Source of the DNA: Opitutia bacterium
GTDB lineage: Bacteria; Verrucomicrobiota; Verrucomicrobiia; Opitutales; Opitutaceae
Direction: 5' to 3'
Assembly: GCA_016217545.1 (NCBI GenBank)
Contig: JACRHT010000012.1
Span: forward strand, 1 to 64,000
DNA length: 64,000 nt
In this document: piece by piece, positions 15,228 to 26,100 of the stretch
How the letters are laid out: every line of letters starts with the position of its first letter
How positions within the stretch are numbered: the first letter of the stretch is position 1
Position numbers and translations under genes: made by a program
The notes under the pieces: generated by a model
Databases searched by the model: none
The model's input: only the letters and a program-made list of their open reading frames with translations
What the model was told of the DNA's origin: nothing

Positions 15228-17066
15228 ATGAAAACCCGCCTGTTTCCCGTGTTGTTCGGCGCGGCGCTCCTCGCCCGCGCCGCTTCGCCGCAAGACTTCC
15301 TCCCGCCCGCGCCCGCGTGGCACGGCGCGAACGAAGCACTCATCGCCCAGCCGGACAACCCGTGGATCACGCCCGCTGAGAAGACCGGCCTCATCGACTC
15401 GCCGAACTACGCCGACACGCTCGCGTGGCTCGAGAAACTCGCCGCCGCATCGCCGCGCATCAAGCTGGTGGAGTTCGGCGCGACCGCGCAGGGACGTCCG
15501 CTCGTGCTCGTCGTCGCCAGCAAGGAAGGCGCGGAAGACCCCGCCGCACTCGCGAAGAACGGCCGCCCCACGCTGCTCGCGCAGGCCGGCATCCATTCGG
15601 GTGAAATCGACGGCAAGGACGCGGGCCTCATGCTCCTGCGTGATCTCGCGTTCGGCGACAAGGGCGCGCTGCTCGCTCAGGCGAACTTCCTGTTCATTCC
15701 CGTGTTCAACGCCGACGGCCATGAGCGCTCCTCCGAATGGAACCGCCCCAACCAGCGCGGCCCGGTTCACCAGGGCTGGCGCACCACCGCGCAAAACCTG
15801 AACCTCAATCGCGACTACATGAAGGCCGACGCGCCGGAGATGCGCGCGCTGCTCGACGTGCTCAACGCCTGGAAACCCTCGCTCTACTTCGACCTGCACG
15901 TCACCGACGGCATCGACTATCAATACGACGTCACCTTCGGCCACAACGGCTACGGCGGACAATTCGCCTGGTCGCCGCAAATCGGCCAATGGCTCGACGA
16001 TGTGCTCGACCCTGCCGTCAGCCGCGCGCTCGCCGCAGCCGGCCACATTCCCGGCCCGCTCGTCTTCGCGCAAAACAACCGTGATCTCGTCGAGGGCATT
16101 TCCGCGGGCACCTCCACACCGCGGTTCTCCCACGGCTATGGCGATCTGCGGCACATCCCGAGCGTGCTCGTCGAAAACCACTCGCTGAAACCCTACCGCC
16201 AGCGCGTGCTCGGCACCTACGTGCTGCTCGCATCGGCCTTGCGCGCGCTCGGCGAGAACGCCGCCACCGTCCGCGCCGCCATCGAAGCCGACCGCGCCGC
16301 GCGACCCGCGAAACTCCCCGCCAACTTCGGCGTGCCCCGCGAGACGGGCGCGACGACCGACTTCGCCGGCATCGCGTTCGAGACCTACGACTCGCCCGCC
16401 TCCGGCACGAAGGAAGTCCGCTGGCTCGGCACGCCGAAGACTTATCCGGGCATTCCCGTGCATCTCGACACCAACGGTGCGACACTCGTGCGCCCGAAGG
16501 CGTTCTACGTGCCCGTCACGAAGCCCGAACTCATCGAGCGCCTGCGCCTCCACGGCCTAGAAATCGACGAACTCGCCGAGGACACCACCGTCCGCGTCAC
16601 GCTCGCCCGCCTCGTCGGCCCGAAGCCCAGCGCGATGCCTTTCGAAGGCCACCACACCCTCAAATTCGAGCGCGTGGAATGGGAAACGCGCGACGAACTC
16701 TATCCCGCCGGCTCGGTGCGCGTCTCCACCGACCAACCGCTCGGCGATCTCGCGATGATGCTGCTCGATCCCGTGAGCGATGAATCGTTCCTCGCGTGGG
16801 GCTTCTTTCCCGAAATCCTCCAGCGCACCGAATACATTGAAGGCTACGTCATCGCTCCGCTCGCGGAGAAGATGCTCGCCGACGATCCGAAGCTGAAGGC
16901 CGAGTTCGACGCCAAGCTCGCGGCCGACCCCGCCTTCGCGAAAACCCCGACGGCGCGGCTGCAGTGGTTTTATCGCCGCTCGAAATTCTACGACGAGCGC
17001 CACCTTCTCTACCCCGTCGGCATCGAGCGTGACGAGACGCTGCCGCTCAGCGCAATCCGCCCCTAG
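15228..17066 (+). CDS. Secreted M14-family zinc carboxypeptidase
   Basis: A 612-aa protein with a signal peptide (about 1-19) and an M14 peptidase domain (about 55-330). The first zinc ligands are H123 and E126 in HSGEIDGKDAG, the third is H224 in FDLHVTDG, and N194-R195 in NLNRDY corresponds to the substrate-carboxylate-binding Asn-Arg pair. The C-terminal ~250 residues have no recognisable motif and probably form an accessory beta domain, as in other long bacterial M14 proteins. It should cleave C-terminal residues from peptides in the periplasm or outside. The gene stands alone between the SDR region and a REPIN. Confidence 0.88.
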   Translation: MKTRLFPVLFGAALLARAASPQDFLPPAPAWHGANEALIAQPDNPWITPAEKTGLIDSPNYADTLAWLEKLAAASPRIKLVEFGATAQGRPLVLVVASKEGAEDPAALAKNGRPTLLAQAGIHSGEIDGKDAGLMLLRDLAFGDKGALLAQANFLFIPVFNADGHERSSEWNRPNQRGPVHQGWRTTAQNLNLNRDYMKADAPEMRALLDVLNAWKPSLYFDLHVTDGIDYQYDVTFGHNGYGGQFAWSPQIGQWLDDVLDPAVSRALAAAGHIPGPLVFAQNNRDLVEGISAGTSTPRFSHGYGDLRHIPSVLVENHSLKPYRQRVLGTYVLLASALRALGENAATVRAAIEADRAARPAKLPANFGVPRETGATTDFAGIAFETYDSPASGTKEVRWLGTPKTYPGIPVHLDTNGATLVRPKAFYVPVTKPELIERLRLHGLEIDELAEDTTVRVTLARLVGPKPSAMPFEGHHTLKFERVEWETRDELYPAGSVRVSTDQPLGDLAMMLLDPVSDESFLAWGFFPEILQRTEYIEGYVIAPLAEKMLADDPKLKAEFDAKLAADPAFAKTPTARLQWFYRRSKFYDERHLLYPVGIERDETLPLSAIRP

Positions 17067-17087
17067 CGCCGGGCGTGTCCAGCCGCT

Positions 17088-17155
17088 GTAGGAGCCTGCT
17101 TGCAGGCGACCTTCCGCGACAGACGTGCGTGCGTCGCCCGCTCGCAAGCCCCCAC
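17088..17155. repeat. REPIN-like inverted pair with GTAG foot, family A
   Basis: The left arm (17088-17110) begins GTAG and contains the hairpin GCCTG-CTTG-CAGGC (17094-17107). The right arm (17133-17155), read on the minus strand, is GTGGGGGCTTGCGAGCGGGCGAC, which matches the left arm at about 17 of 23 positions. This is the layout of two REP elements in inverted orientation; the foot of the right copy has decayed to GTGG. Confidence 0.6.
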
Positions 17156-17213
17156 CTCGCTGTCTCCGGTTGCGCAGCGACACGCCGTTGCACGGATGCT
17201 CGCGGCGGCGCGC

Positions 17214-17246
17214 AGAAAAAACGGCGCTGCTCGCTCCGCGCCGTTT
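17214..17246 (-). terminator. Intrinsic terminator of the YXWGXW lipoprotein gene
   Basis: On the minus strand AAACGGCGC pairs with GCGCCGTTT (17219-17227 with 17238-17246) around a 10-nt loop, and the stem runs into TTTTTT (complement of 17216-17221). It lies 28 bp past the stop of the lipoprotein gene. Confidence 0.75.
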
Positions 17247-17273
17247 GACTCTCCCCCAGCCACATTCGGCGGC

Positions 17274-17639
17274 TCACCGCCAGTAGCCGTCGACGAAGTA
17301 GTAACCGTCGTCGCGACGTTCCCAGCGCGGCGCAACCCACACGGCGCCGCGACGAGGCGGAACGACCCATTCGCCCGGGTGCCATTCGTAGCGGCCGTCG
17401 CGCCAGACCCACCAACCTTCGACCCACACGTGTTCGACGGACGGACGCGCACCGATCACCTCCTGTTGCAGGACCACCGGCGGAGCCTGCGTGACGACGA
17501 TTTGCCCCGCCGACGTCACGCCAATCACCGCGGTGGACGGCGGCGCAACCGGCGGCGGCACGGGCGCCACAACCTCCGAGCCACAGCCCGCGAACAGGCC
17601 GAGCACCGCTCCAGCCAAAACCGAGACGAGCAATCGCAT
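17274..17639 (-). CDS. YXWGXW/WXXGXW-repeat lipoprotein
   Basis: A 121-aa protein with a lipoprotein signal ([19 protein letters not shown], lipobox LFAGC), a Pro/Val-rich linker, and a C-terminal Trp/Tyr-rich domain of the YXWGXW type ([19 protein letters not shown], then [19 protein letters not shown]). The frame could start 12 codons earlier, but M at 17639 puts the signal peptide at the N-terminus. It should be anchored in an envelope membrane; the family has no assigned biochemical function. A terminator follows on the minus strand. Confidence 0.75.
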   Translation of the reverse strand: MRLLVSVLAGAVLGLFAGCGSEVVAPVPPPVAPPSTAVIGVTSAGQIVVTQAPPVVLQQEVIGARPSVEHVWVEGWWVWRDGRYEWHPGEWVVPPRRGAVWVAPRWERRDDGYYFVDGYWR

Positions 17640-17830
17640 CGCGTGATTTTCAGAAGCATGAGTTGTCGATTTCATGGGACGTTAGAGCGAGGTGGGCGGC
17701 CGTTGGTTGCCCGGGTATTTCCCGTTGCCCGACATCGTCGCGTCACCTGAGGAAGCAGACGCGCGCCGCCGCGTCATATCGGGTTTGCCAAGGCGCGCGC
17801 GCGTCGCTTGGTTCGAAGCCCTTTTCCGCC

Positions 17831-19231
17831 ATGCAACGCACTCTCGTCAAAGACGCGCACAACGCCACCGCTCCGAGCGACGCCATCCTCCTCCAAGGCT
17901 GGGTCCGCACCCGCCGCGACGCCAAGGCCTTCTCGTTCATCGAGCTCAACGACGGCTCCTGCCTCAAGGGCATGCAGGTGATCGTCGACGCGACGCTGCC
18001 CGACTACGCGCAGGTCGCCCGCGCCAACACCGGCGCGTCCGTCGAAGTGCACGGCAAACTCGTCGAGTCGAAGGGCGCCGGCCAGAAATGGGAAGTCGTT
18101 GCGACGAAGTTCACCGTGCTCGGCGAGGCCGACGCGACTTACCCGCTTCAGAAAAAGGGCCACACGCTCGAGTTCCTCCGCGAGATCGCGCACCTGCGCC
18201 CGCGCTCGAATCTCTTCGGCGCCGTCTTCCGCGTGCGCAGCCGCCTCGCCTACGCCGTCCACCAGTTTTTCCAGAACAAGCAGTTCCACTACGTCCACAC
18301 GCCGATCATCACGGCGAGCGACGCCGAAGGCGCGGGCGACATGTTCCGCGTGACGACGTTCGATGTGGCCAACCCGCCGCGCACCGAGGACGGCAAGCAC
18401 GTCGACGACGCGAAGGACTTCTTCGGCAAGAAAGCGTTCCTCACCGTCTCGGGTCAGCTCGAGGGCGAAATCTTCGCGCACGCGTTGAGCAACATCTACA
18501 CGTTCGGCCCGACGTTCCGCGCCGAGAACAGCAACACCTCGCGCCACGCCGCCGAGTTCTGGATGATCGAGCCCGAAGTCGCGTTCTGCGACATCCACGG
18601 CAACATGGACCTCGCCGAGGAGTTCGTGAAATACCTCATCCGCGACGCGAAGGAGCACTGCGCGGCCGACCTCGAGTTTTTCTCCAAGTTCGTCGACAAG
18701 GACCTGCTCGCGCGCCTCGACTTCGTGTTGGAAAAACCGTTCGTCCGCTGCAGCTACACCGAGGCGGTCGAAATCCTCGAGAAGAGCGGCAAGACCTGGG
18801 AGCACCCCGTCGCGTGGGGAGCAAACCTTCAAGCCGAGCACGAGCGCTACCTCACCGAGGAGCACTTCAAGTGCCCGACCACGGTCTACAACTACCCGCG
18901 CGCGATCAAAGCATTCTACATGCGCGCCAACGACGGCTGCGCCCCCGGCCGCGAGACGGTCGCCGCGATGGACCTGCTCGTCCCCGGCATCGGCGAGATC
19001 ATCGGCGGCAGTCAGCGCGAGGAGCGTTTGGAAAAGCTCCGCGAAGGCATGGCGCTGCACCACCTCGATGAGAAGGGTTACTGGTGGTATCTCGACCTGC
19101 GCCGCTACGGCAGCGTGCCGCACGCGGGCTTCGGCCTCGGCTTCGAGCGCATGCTCATGTTCGTGACCGGCGTCGGCAACATCCGCGACGTGATCCCCTT
19201 CGCCCGCACGCCGGGCACGGCGGATTTCTAA
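17831..19231 (+). CDS. asnS: Asparaginyl-tRNA synthetase
   Basis: A 466-aa class IIb synthetase that charges tRNA-Asn. The N-terminal OB-fold anticodon domain (about 15-110) includes [19 protein letters not shown]. The catalytic core has motif 2 ([20 protein letters not shown]), the Asn-specific segment [16 protein letters not shown], and motif 3 ([15 protein letters not shown]). The length matches bacterial AsnRS (about 466 aa). ATG at 17831 is chosen because the OB fold starts soon after; the longer frame upstream has no conserved sequence. Its presence suggests direct charging of tRNA-Asn in this organism. Confidence 0.96.
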   Translation: MQRTLVKDAHNATAPSDAILLQGWVRTRRDAKAFSFIELNDGSCLKGMQVIVDATLPDYAQVARANTGASVEVHGKLVESKGAGQKWEVVATKFTVLGEADATYPLQKKGHTLEFLREIAHLRPRSNLFGAVFRVRSRLAYAVHQFFQNKQFHYVHTPIITASDAEGAGDMFRVTTFDVANPPRTEDGKHVDDAKDFFGKKAFLTVSGQLEGEIFAHALSNIYTFGPTFRAENSNTSRHAAEFWMIEPEVAFCDIHGNMDLAEEFVKYLIRDAKEHCAADLEFFSKFVDKDLLARLDFVLEKPFVRCSYTEAVEILEKSGKTWEHPVAWGANLQAEHERYLTEEHFKCPTTVYNYPRAIKAFYMRANDGCAPGRETVAAMDLLVPGIGEIIGGSQREERLEKLREGMALHHLDEKGYWWYLDLRRYGSVPHAGFGLGFERMLMFVTGVGNIRDVIPFARTPGTADF

Positions 19232-19244
19232 GTCGAACTGCGCA

Positions 19245-21638
19245 CTACTCCGCGCGCAGCAGCTCCGTCACGTCCACGCGTGCCGCGCGGCGCGCGGGCC
19301 ACCAGCACGCCGCCACGGCCACGGCGAGCATGAGCAATCCGACCGCGGCAAACGTGAGCGCGTCGTGCGACGCGGTGCCGATCAGCAGCGACTCGAGAAA
19401 ACGCGACAGGCCCCACGCGACCGCGAGTCCGATCGCGACGCCGAGCGCGGCCAAGCCCGCACCCGCGCCCAGCACGAGGCGATAAAGCGACGCCCCGGTC
19501 GCACCGAGCGCCAGCCGCACGCCGAATTCCGCGCGGCGCTGCGCCACCGAGTAAGCCATCATCGCGAACAAGCCCGTCGCCGCCAGCAGCAGCGCCAGCG
19601 CCGAGAGCACTTGCAGCAGCGCGAACGCGAACCGTTCGTTCGCCACCTCCCATTTCCGATGCTGCTCGAGCGGATAGAGACCGATCACCGCGACCGTCGG
19701 CGCCACTTCGTAGAGCGCGCGGCGCACCTCGGCTTCGAATTTCGGCCCCGGCGCGCCCGCGCACTTCAACAACAGTTCCTCGGCAGCCCAGAACGGCGAC
19801 TGCCAATGCGGAAAATAGAATCGCGGCTTCGCGCCGTCGCGTTGCGAAACTTGATCGCCGACCACGCCGGCGATTTCCCACGGCTTTTTGTCGAAGCCCT
19901 CGATCCGCTCGCCGATGGGATTGCGGTCGCCGAAATAGAGTCGCGCCATCGTTTCGTTGATCCAGATCGCCGGCGGGTCCGACGGACGTTGCGCCGCCAT
20001 CGGACGCCCGAGGCGCAACGGCACGCCGAGCGCCGCGAGCAATTCGGGAGACGAGGGATTCGCCGCCGCCTCGATCTCGGCCCCGTCCGTGCGTCCGACA
20101 ATTTTCACCTTCTGCGGATAATAGTAGCTCGGCACCGCGCCCATGGAAAACGCTGCGCTCGTCACGCCCGGCACGCTTTGCACGCGCTCCAACAGCACGC
20201 GCCGCCGCTCGACGAGTTGCTCGCCGGTGAGTTTCTCGCGCATCGGGCGGGTCAAGCTCACCGTGTAGCGGTGTTCGAGTTCGTAGCCGGGCTTCTGCCG
20301 CGCGATCTGGGCAAACGAGCGCACCATCAAGCCCGCACCCGTGAGCAGCACCACCGCGAGCGCCGCCTCGATCACGACGAGCGCACCACGCAACCGGCGC
20401 GTGGCGCGACTCTCGCCGGCGGCGGCCGAGCCGTCCTTCACGACGTCCTGGATGCTCAGTCGCGTGGTGTGCCAGCCCGGAATCACCACCACCGCCAGCG
20501 TCGTCAGCGTCCCTAGCACGGCGAGAAACGCGAGGCCTTCGCCACTCAGCTGCGCGACGACACCTTCTTGTCCGCTCGGTGCGAGCGTGAGCAGCAGCGG
20601 CATCAGCCATTTCGCAATCGCTGCGCCGAGCGCCACCGCGATGACCGCCATGAGCAAGCCTTCGACAAACAACGGCCGCAACACGTCCCAGCGCCGCGCG
20701 CCGAGCGCGAGCCGGATGCCGATCTCGCGCCGCCGACCGAGCATGCGCACGAGCACGAGGCTGCCGGCATTCACAGTCGCGATCGCGTAGAGAAAGCCCA
20801 CCGCGCCCAAGCTGATCCAGAGCATCCGATGATAGCGGCGCATCCACACGTTGTCCGGCGGCTCCATCAGGCTGGTGACGCGCACCCGGTAATCGCGGAC
20901 GAATTGCTCGTAGGGCTTGCCCTGCTCCGGATGCATCGCCTCCAACTCGGCGCGCGCCTGATCGAGTGTCACGCCGGGCGCGAGCCGGGCGAGGGTGATG
21001 GCCGGCAGAAACGCCTCCGCAATTTCCACCGTCGTGGGCAGTGCGTAAGGCAGGAAAACGCTGCGATCGCCGACCGGGATGGGCGAGGCGAAGTCGGGAG
21101 GCATCACTCCGACGACACGGTGCGGGTGATCGTTGATCTTCAGCTCGCGCTCGAGCACGCGCGGATCGGCGCCGAGTCGATCGCGCCAGAACCAGTCGCT
21201 GAGAATGACGACCTGCGCGGCCTCGGATTTCGTTTCCTCCGGCAAAAACACGCGTCCGCGCGCCGGCTGCACTCCAAGCATCGCAAAGAAATTCTCCGTC
21301 ACGCGCGCGGCGAACATCCCCTTCGGCTCGCCGTCAACGAGCACATTGACGGATTCAAAGGAGCCGGCCGCCACCGCCGCGAACGACTTCGCGTCGCGGT
21401 AGGCGAAATGCTTCAGCAAAAACGGCGGCTGCGAGCTCGGCATCTTGGGATTCGAGATCTCGACGCGCACGAGCCGCTCGGGCTCGGGGAAGCCGACGCG
21501 CGGAAACAACGTCGTCACGATCATGCTGTAGAACGTCGCCGCCGCGCCGACACCGAGCCCGAGCGTGACGACGACCGCGAGAGTGTGGGCAGGACTCCGC
21601 GCGAGGGCGCGCGCGGCGATCTTCAGCGGAGAAAGCAT
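19245..21638 (-). CDS. ADOP-type FtsX-like permease (MacB permease family)
   Basis: A 797-aa protein with two tandem MacB/FtsX modules. Each has one helix, a periplasmic domain and three further helices (helices near 17-40, 275-300, 325-350, 370-395, 430-450, then 680-705, 735-760 and 765-785). Conserved stretches are LGLGVGAAATFYSMI in the first helix, LGRRREIGIRLALGARRWDV, and SVAQRRAEFGVRLALGATGAS at the second coupling region. This acidobacterial-type permease (ADOP) architecture usually works with a LolD-like ATPase, which is not encoded next to it. The start at 21638 is chosen at the first helix; the frame is open further upstream. Confidence 0.85.
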   Translation of the reverse strand: MLSPLKIAARALARSPAHTLAVVVTLGLGVGAAATFYSMIVTTLFPRVGFPEPERLVRVEISNPKMPSSQPPFLLKHFAYRDAKSFAAVAAGSFESVNVLVDGEPKGMFAARVTENFFAMLGVQPARGRVFLPEETKSEAAQVVILSDWFWRDRLGADPRVLERELKINDHPHRVVGVMPPDFASPIPVGDRSVFLPYALPTTVEIAEAFLPAITLARLAPGVTLDQARAELEAMHPEQGKPYEQFVRDYRVRVTSLMEPPDNVWMRRYHRMLWISLGAVGFLYAIATVNAGSLVLVRMLGRRREIGIRLALGARRWDVLRPLFVEGLLMAVIAVALGAAIAKWLMPLLLTLAPSGQEGVVAQLSGEGLAFLAVLGTLTTLAVVVIPGWHTTRLSIQDVVKDGSAAAGESRATRRLRGALVVIEAALAVVLLTGAGLMVRSFAQIARQKPGYELEHRYTVSLTRPMREKLTGEQLVERRRVLLERVQSVPGVTSAAFSMGAVPSYYYPQKVKIVGRTDGAEIEAAANPSSPELLAALGVPLRLGRPMAAQRPSDPPAIWINETMARLYFGDRNPIGERIEGFDKKPWEIAGVVGDQVSQRDGAKPRFYFPHWQSPFWAAEELLLKCAGAPGPKFEAEVRRALYEVAPTVAVIGLYPLEQHRKWEVANERFAFALLQVLSALALLLAATGLFAMMAYSVAQRRAEFGVRLALGATGASLYRLVLGAGAGLAALGVAIGLAVAWGLSRFLESLLIGTASHDALTFAAVGLLMLAVAVAACWWPARRAARVDVTELLRAE

Positions 21639-21750
21639 GTGGCCGGGGTTACCAGACAACGCCCCAGCCCATCGGTTTCTTAGATTCGAGTCGGCAACAA
21701 TCTGCGTCCTGCACGCCGTGGCAGCCAAACCGCAGAATGGTGCGACTGCC

Positions 21751-22947
21751 TCAGCACGCGTGCCGACGTCTCCACGCCACCGCGCCGAGCGCGAGCGCGC
21801 CGGCGAGAGCGGCGTAGGTCGACGGTTCGGGCACGGCGGACGCGCCGACCGTGAGCGTGGTGGAGTTCAACCAGATGTCGCTCGCGGTGACGTTCACCGA
21901 ATACGCCGCGCTGGCGTAGGCACCGAGCCAACTTGTGGGCACCACGAGCTGCGAATTGAAGGTCGTATCGGCGTCCTCGAAGTATTGCGGCGCGGTGTAG
22001 GGCTTCGTGAGGTCGCGCGTGTCAAGAGCGGCGTTGGTCGTGGCGTCGAAGCCGAGGCGCTGGTTGAAATCGAGCGTGTGACTCAGCACGACGTTCCCGC
22101 TGGCGATTTCGCGCACCGTGACGTCGTAGCGATTGAGCAACGGCAGCTCGTCGAGCGACGAACTGTAACCGAACGTCATGCCGTCAGCGTGCGTGCCGGC
22201 GGCGAGGAGCGAGAGCGATTGCGAGTAGGTCGCGCCGCTCGACGCGCCGCGCAACGTGGCGTCGTTCGGATTGAACAGCAGCATCGGGTGCATGTGCGGA
22301 TCGAACCACGCATCGGTCGACGTGAGGCCGCCGACCGCGATCTGGTTTTCCAGCGGGTTCGAGGTGCCGAAGCGCAACTCGAAGTGCAGGTGATACGCGT
22401 AGGCCTCGCCGCCGGAGCCGCCGGTGTTTCCGAGATAGCCGATCGTCGTGCCCTTCGAGATCGTGGAGCCTTTCGTCCACGCCTGATTGTTGATCAGCGT
22501 CACGCTGTCGTCGCTCAGGTGCATGTAGTAGGTGTAGAAAGTCGTCCACGTCTGCTTGTCGGGGTTCGTCCCGAACGCGACCGACGAAGGCAGCGTGTGC
22601 TTCAACACGACGTAGTTGCCGGCGCTGGCGGAGTAATCGAGCTTCTCGAACTGCGCGTCGTAGGCCGCGAGGATGTTCTCGCCGCCGGCGCCGTCGATAT
22701 CGATGCCGCGGTGCCAGTCGTAGCTGCCGCTGAGCGAGGGCTGGCGTCGCGGCCCGAACGTCTCCTCGACGTCGTTGAATGTCTTCCCTTGCACCGGGAA
22801 GGTCGTGTTCGAGCGGATCGTCGTGAATGCGCTCACGATATCCTCGTAACCGGCGCGCGCCGCCGCTGGCAGGAGCGCGGCAAACGCGACGGCTGCGCGG
22901 ACAATCGTCGCGCGTGCAAAAGCGGGAAAATGAAGGGACTGCTGCAT
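21751..22947 (-). CDS. PEP-CTERM-anchored M23 metallopeptidase
   Basis: A 398-aa exported protein with a signal peptide (about 1-32) and an M23 (LytM-like) peptidase domain at about 60-200. The zinc-site motifs are HRGID (H79, D83) and HLHFELRFG (H186, H188), with TIGYLGNTGGSGGEA before it as in the family. A beta-rich domain follows (about 250-360). The C-terminus is a PEP-CTERM sorting signal: VPEPSTYAAL, a hydrophobic helix, then WRRRHAC. It should be sorted by an exosortase encoded elsewhere. It probably cleaves peptidoglycan cross-bridges or other peptides outside the inner membrane. It is divergent from the next gene, which has the same sorting tag. Confidence 0.88.
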   Translation of the reverse strand: MQQSLHFPAFARATIVRAAVAFAALLPAAARAGYEDIVSAFTTIRSNTTFPVQGKTFNDVEETFGPRRQPSLSGSYDWHRGIDIDGAGGENILAAYDAQFEKLDYSASAGNYVVLKHTLPSSVAFGTNPDKQTWTTFYTYYMHLSDDSVTLINNQAWTKGSTISKGTTIGYLGNTGGSGGEAYAYHLHFELRFGTSNPLENQIAVGGLTSTDAWFDPHMHPMLLFNPNDATLRGASSGATYSQSLSLLAAGTHADGMTFGYSSSLDELPLLNRYDVTVREIASGNVVLSHTLDFNQRLGFDATTNAALDTRDLTKPYTAPQYFEDADTTFNSQLVVPTSWLGAYASAAYSVNVTASDIWLNSTTLTVGASAVPEPSTYAALAGALALGAVAWRRRHAC

Positions 22948-23198
22948 TGCTCGCCGGCGATGCAATGGCCGTGCCTTGATTTTTCGATGCGCGTAAACCG
23001 CTCCCCGCCTGCACTTAAGCACGCTACGTCTTCCGGCCCACTCCAGTTGACCAACCGCTTTTTTCCCACGCCCGGGAATCGCCGCGGGACCGGGGTTAGC
23101 GCAATCGACGCTCTTCGCCAGCGCGCCGCGCGCGCTCGTTTGCCGTCGTTTCTGCAAAAATGTTGAACCAACGCCACGCCGTGGCATACCACCGGCCC
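22948..23198. promoter_or_regulatory. Divergent promoter region of two PEP-CTERM genes
   Basis: This 251-bp spacer separates the divergent starts of the M23 peptidase and the beta-strand-repeat protein and must contain both promoters. I cannot assign -35/-10 boxes with confidence. It has no convincing gene of its own. Confidence 0.5.
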
Positions 23199-26100
23199 AT
23201 GAGACCGGTGATCCGTTTGCTGTGCCGCCTCGCGCCCCTACTCCTGCCAGCCGCCGCTTTGGCGCAAACGACGGTTACCTACACGTGGACAGGCGGCGGA
23301 GCCACTATCCTCTTCAACCAGTTCGCCAACGCCAACGCGAACCTCGGCAGCAATTGGGTCGGCGGCAACGCGCCGGTGTCGAACTCCACCGCAACCGATC
23401 TTGTTTTCGGCGCCAGCCACGGCGTCCCGTCGTCGGACGGCATGGTGAACGTGGACTTCCAGACCAGCATCAACGTCCACGGCATCACCCTGAACACGCC
23501 GGCGCCGACCTACAATTTCGGCTCCGGCTACGGAGCGAACGTCGGCATCGGCACCGGCGGCGTGACGATCAACGGCAGCAATGGCACCGTCACCACGGTC
23601 AGCGCGGGCATTCTGCTCCTCGCGAACCAGACTTGGAACATCTCCGATGCCACCCTCTATGTTCACAGCGCGATCGACGAGGACGACAGCTTCATCTCTC
23701 TGACGAAGGTCGGCGCGGGCAGCCTCGCCCTCTATAACTCCTCCAGCACCTTCTCGGGCGGCCTCGATGTGCAGGCGGGCGCGATTTATCTCAACGGCGG
23801 CTCGACCACCGAAGGCAGCTCCGTGATGCGCGGCCCCGTCGGCACCGGCACGTTGACCCTGCGCGACGGCACCGCCCTGCGCACCGCCCCTTCCACCGAG
23901 ATCGAACTCCACAACGCCATCTCCCTCGGCAACAACGTCACGCTCGGCAACTACTCCTACGACAACGGCATTTCGCTCTACGGCGACATCACGCCCCGGC
24001 AGACCGACACGACCGTCAAGATCGGCGTCGAAGGCGCGCTGTTCATCGCCGGCGCCATCCACAACGCCACCGCGGGAGCGACCTCGATGCGCTTCACCAA
24101 ACCCCTGAACAATTTTTCCGGGGATGGCCAAATTTCGTTCTATCAAGCTTACCAAAATCCCCCGATCGCCGTCCTCACCGGCCAGAACACCTACACCGGC
24201 GGCACGGTCGCCGACGGCGCGGGCGTGATTTTCTACACGCCGGAATCGATCCCAGCCACCGGCTCCATTTCCGCCGTCAACAGCGGCTACATTTCGACCG
24301 GCTTCTCCGGCGGCATGACCACGATCCTGTCCCACATCACCGACAAGCCCGGCTTCAACGGCGCCCTTGGCTTCGACACCAATCCCGACCTGTCCTCCAT
24401 CCCCACGACCTTCGCCGACACCCTCGACCTCAGCGCCTTCAGCGCGGATCACACCCAGTTCATCGGGATCGGTTCGCGCACCTATGCGACGCTCACCGGC
24501 GCGATCACCCCGCCCTCCGGCGGCACCTACATCTTCGGTGGCAGCGACGGCACGCTCTACGTGCAGTCCAACCTCACCCAACCCGTCGGCATCCGCGTCC
24601 AGAGCACCAATCCCTACGACCCGCTCGCCGTCTATTTTCGCGGCAATAACAGCACGGTCGGCGCCGCCACCGCCGCCTCCTCCCTCATCAACGATCGCTC
24701 CATCGTCGTCCTCGATTCCGCGCACGCCCTCCCGGATCTCGGCGCGAACGGCGTGGGCAAGTTCCAGATGGACGACCATGCCTACACCGGGGTCACCGAA
24801 AACACCGGCATCTCGCCCACGCAATTCATCGCGCGGCTCAGCACCTACGCCTCCACCTCGATCCTCGGCTTCGACTCCAGCAGCTCCGATGGCCGCACCA
24901 TCTCCGACACCATCGATTTGTCCGGCTTGGGCTTCCTGTTCCTCGGCACCACTTCGCACGTGCATCTCGCCGGCACGATCAAGGCCCCCGTCGTCGCCGA
25001 GAGCCAGAACTCCGGCCGCCTCTCCGTCACCGGTGTCGGCAACAAATCCTGGCTTACGATCGACAGCCCGCTGCAGGCCGGCAACGTCAACTCCCTCGAG
25101 ATCGGCGGCAACGGCACCACTCCCGTCCAACGCGGCGTCGTCGAACTCACCAGCGGCTCCAGCACCTTCTCCGGCGGCTCCAGCCTCAACAGCGGCTACC
25201 TCCTGCTCGGCGCCAGCTCCACAGCCAACAGCGACGCCATCGTCAGCGGCCCGCTCGGCACCGGCACGCTCAACGTCAACAGCTACTACGCCGAATACAT
25301 GGCCGGCATCGCCACCGCGAGCAACCTCACCCTGCACAACAACATCACCTTCGGCGGCGGCAGCGCGCTGCAATTCGGCGCCTATTCCACCACGAACAAG
25401 GACGACCCGGCCTATCGCGTGCGTTCCTACACGAACAACGGCCTCACCCTGAACGGCAACCTCAGCGGCACGCCGGACGAACTCCGCTTCGTCGGCAACG
25501 GCACCTTCATCCTCAACGGCGACAACCGCTACCTCACCACCTCCGAACTCGAGATCGGCTACGTTAACTACAACAACGCCTCCCTCGACCTCACCGCCTA
25601 CTCCAGGCCGCTCGTCATCGCCGGCACCAACACCGCCCTCGGCTCCGCGAACTCGATGGTCTGCCTCTCCGATGGCGCCGACCTCCAGTTCACCACCTCC
25701 GCCCCGGTCATCGGCAGTATCATGGGCGGCAACCCCGTCTCCTTCGACGGCGGCATCGACCGCTCCTACATCACGCTCGCCGCCGGCTCCACGCTCACCA
25801 TCAACCAATCTCAATCCAGCACCCTCCAGTCCAACATCGTCGGCGGCGTCTCCGATCGCACCTCGTCCAACACCACCGTCATCCCCGTCAGCGCCGCCCT
25901 CGTGAAGAATGGCAATGAGACGCTCACCCTCACCGGCCAGAGCACCTACTCCGGCGGCACCACCATCAACGCCGGCAAAATCGTCGCCGGCTCCAGCACC
26001 ACCTTCGTTTCCGACTCCCTCGTCTCCGGCCCGCTCGGCACCGGCACCGTGACCCTCAACGGCGGACAACTCGGCTTCACCAACGGTGCCACGATCGTCA

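Noticed and set aside
17780-17834. tRNA-Ser-like 3' end (GGTTCGAAGCCC...TTCCGCCA) before asnS
   Set aside because: The T-loop-like sequence is not flanked by a pairing T stem, and no matching acceptor, D or anticodon arms lie upstream; the TCCGCC run is simply the leader before the asnS start codon.
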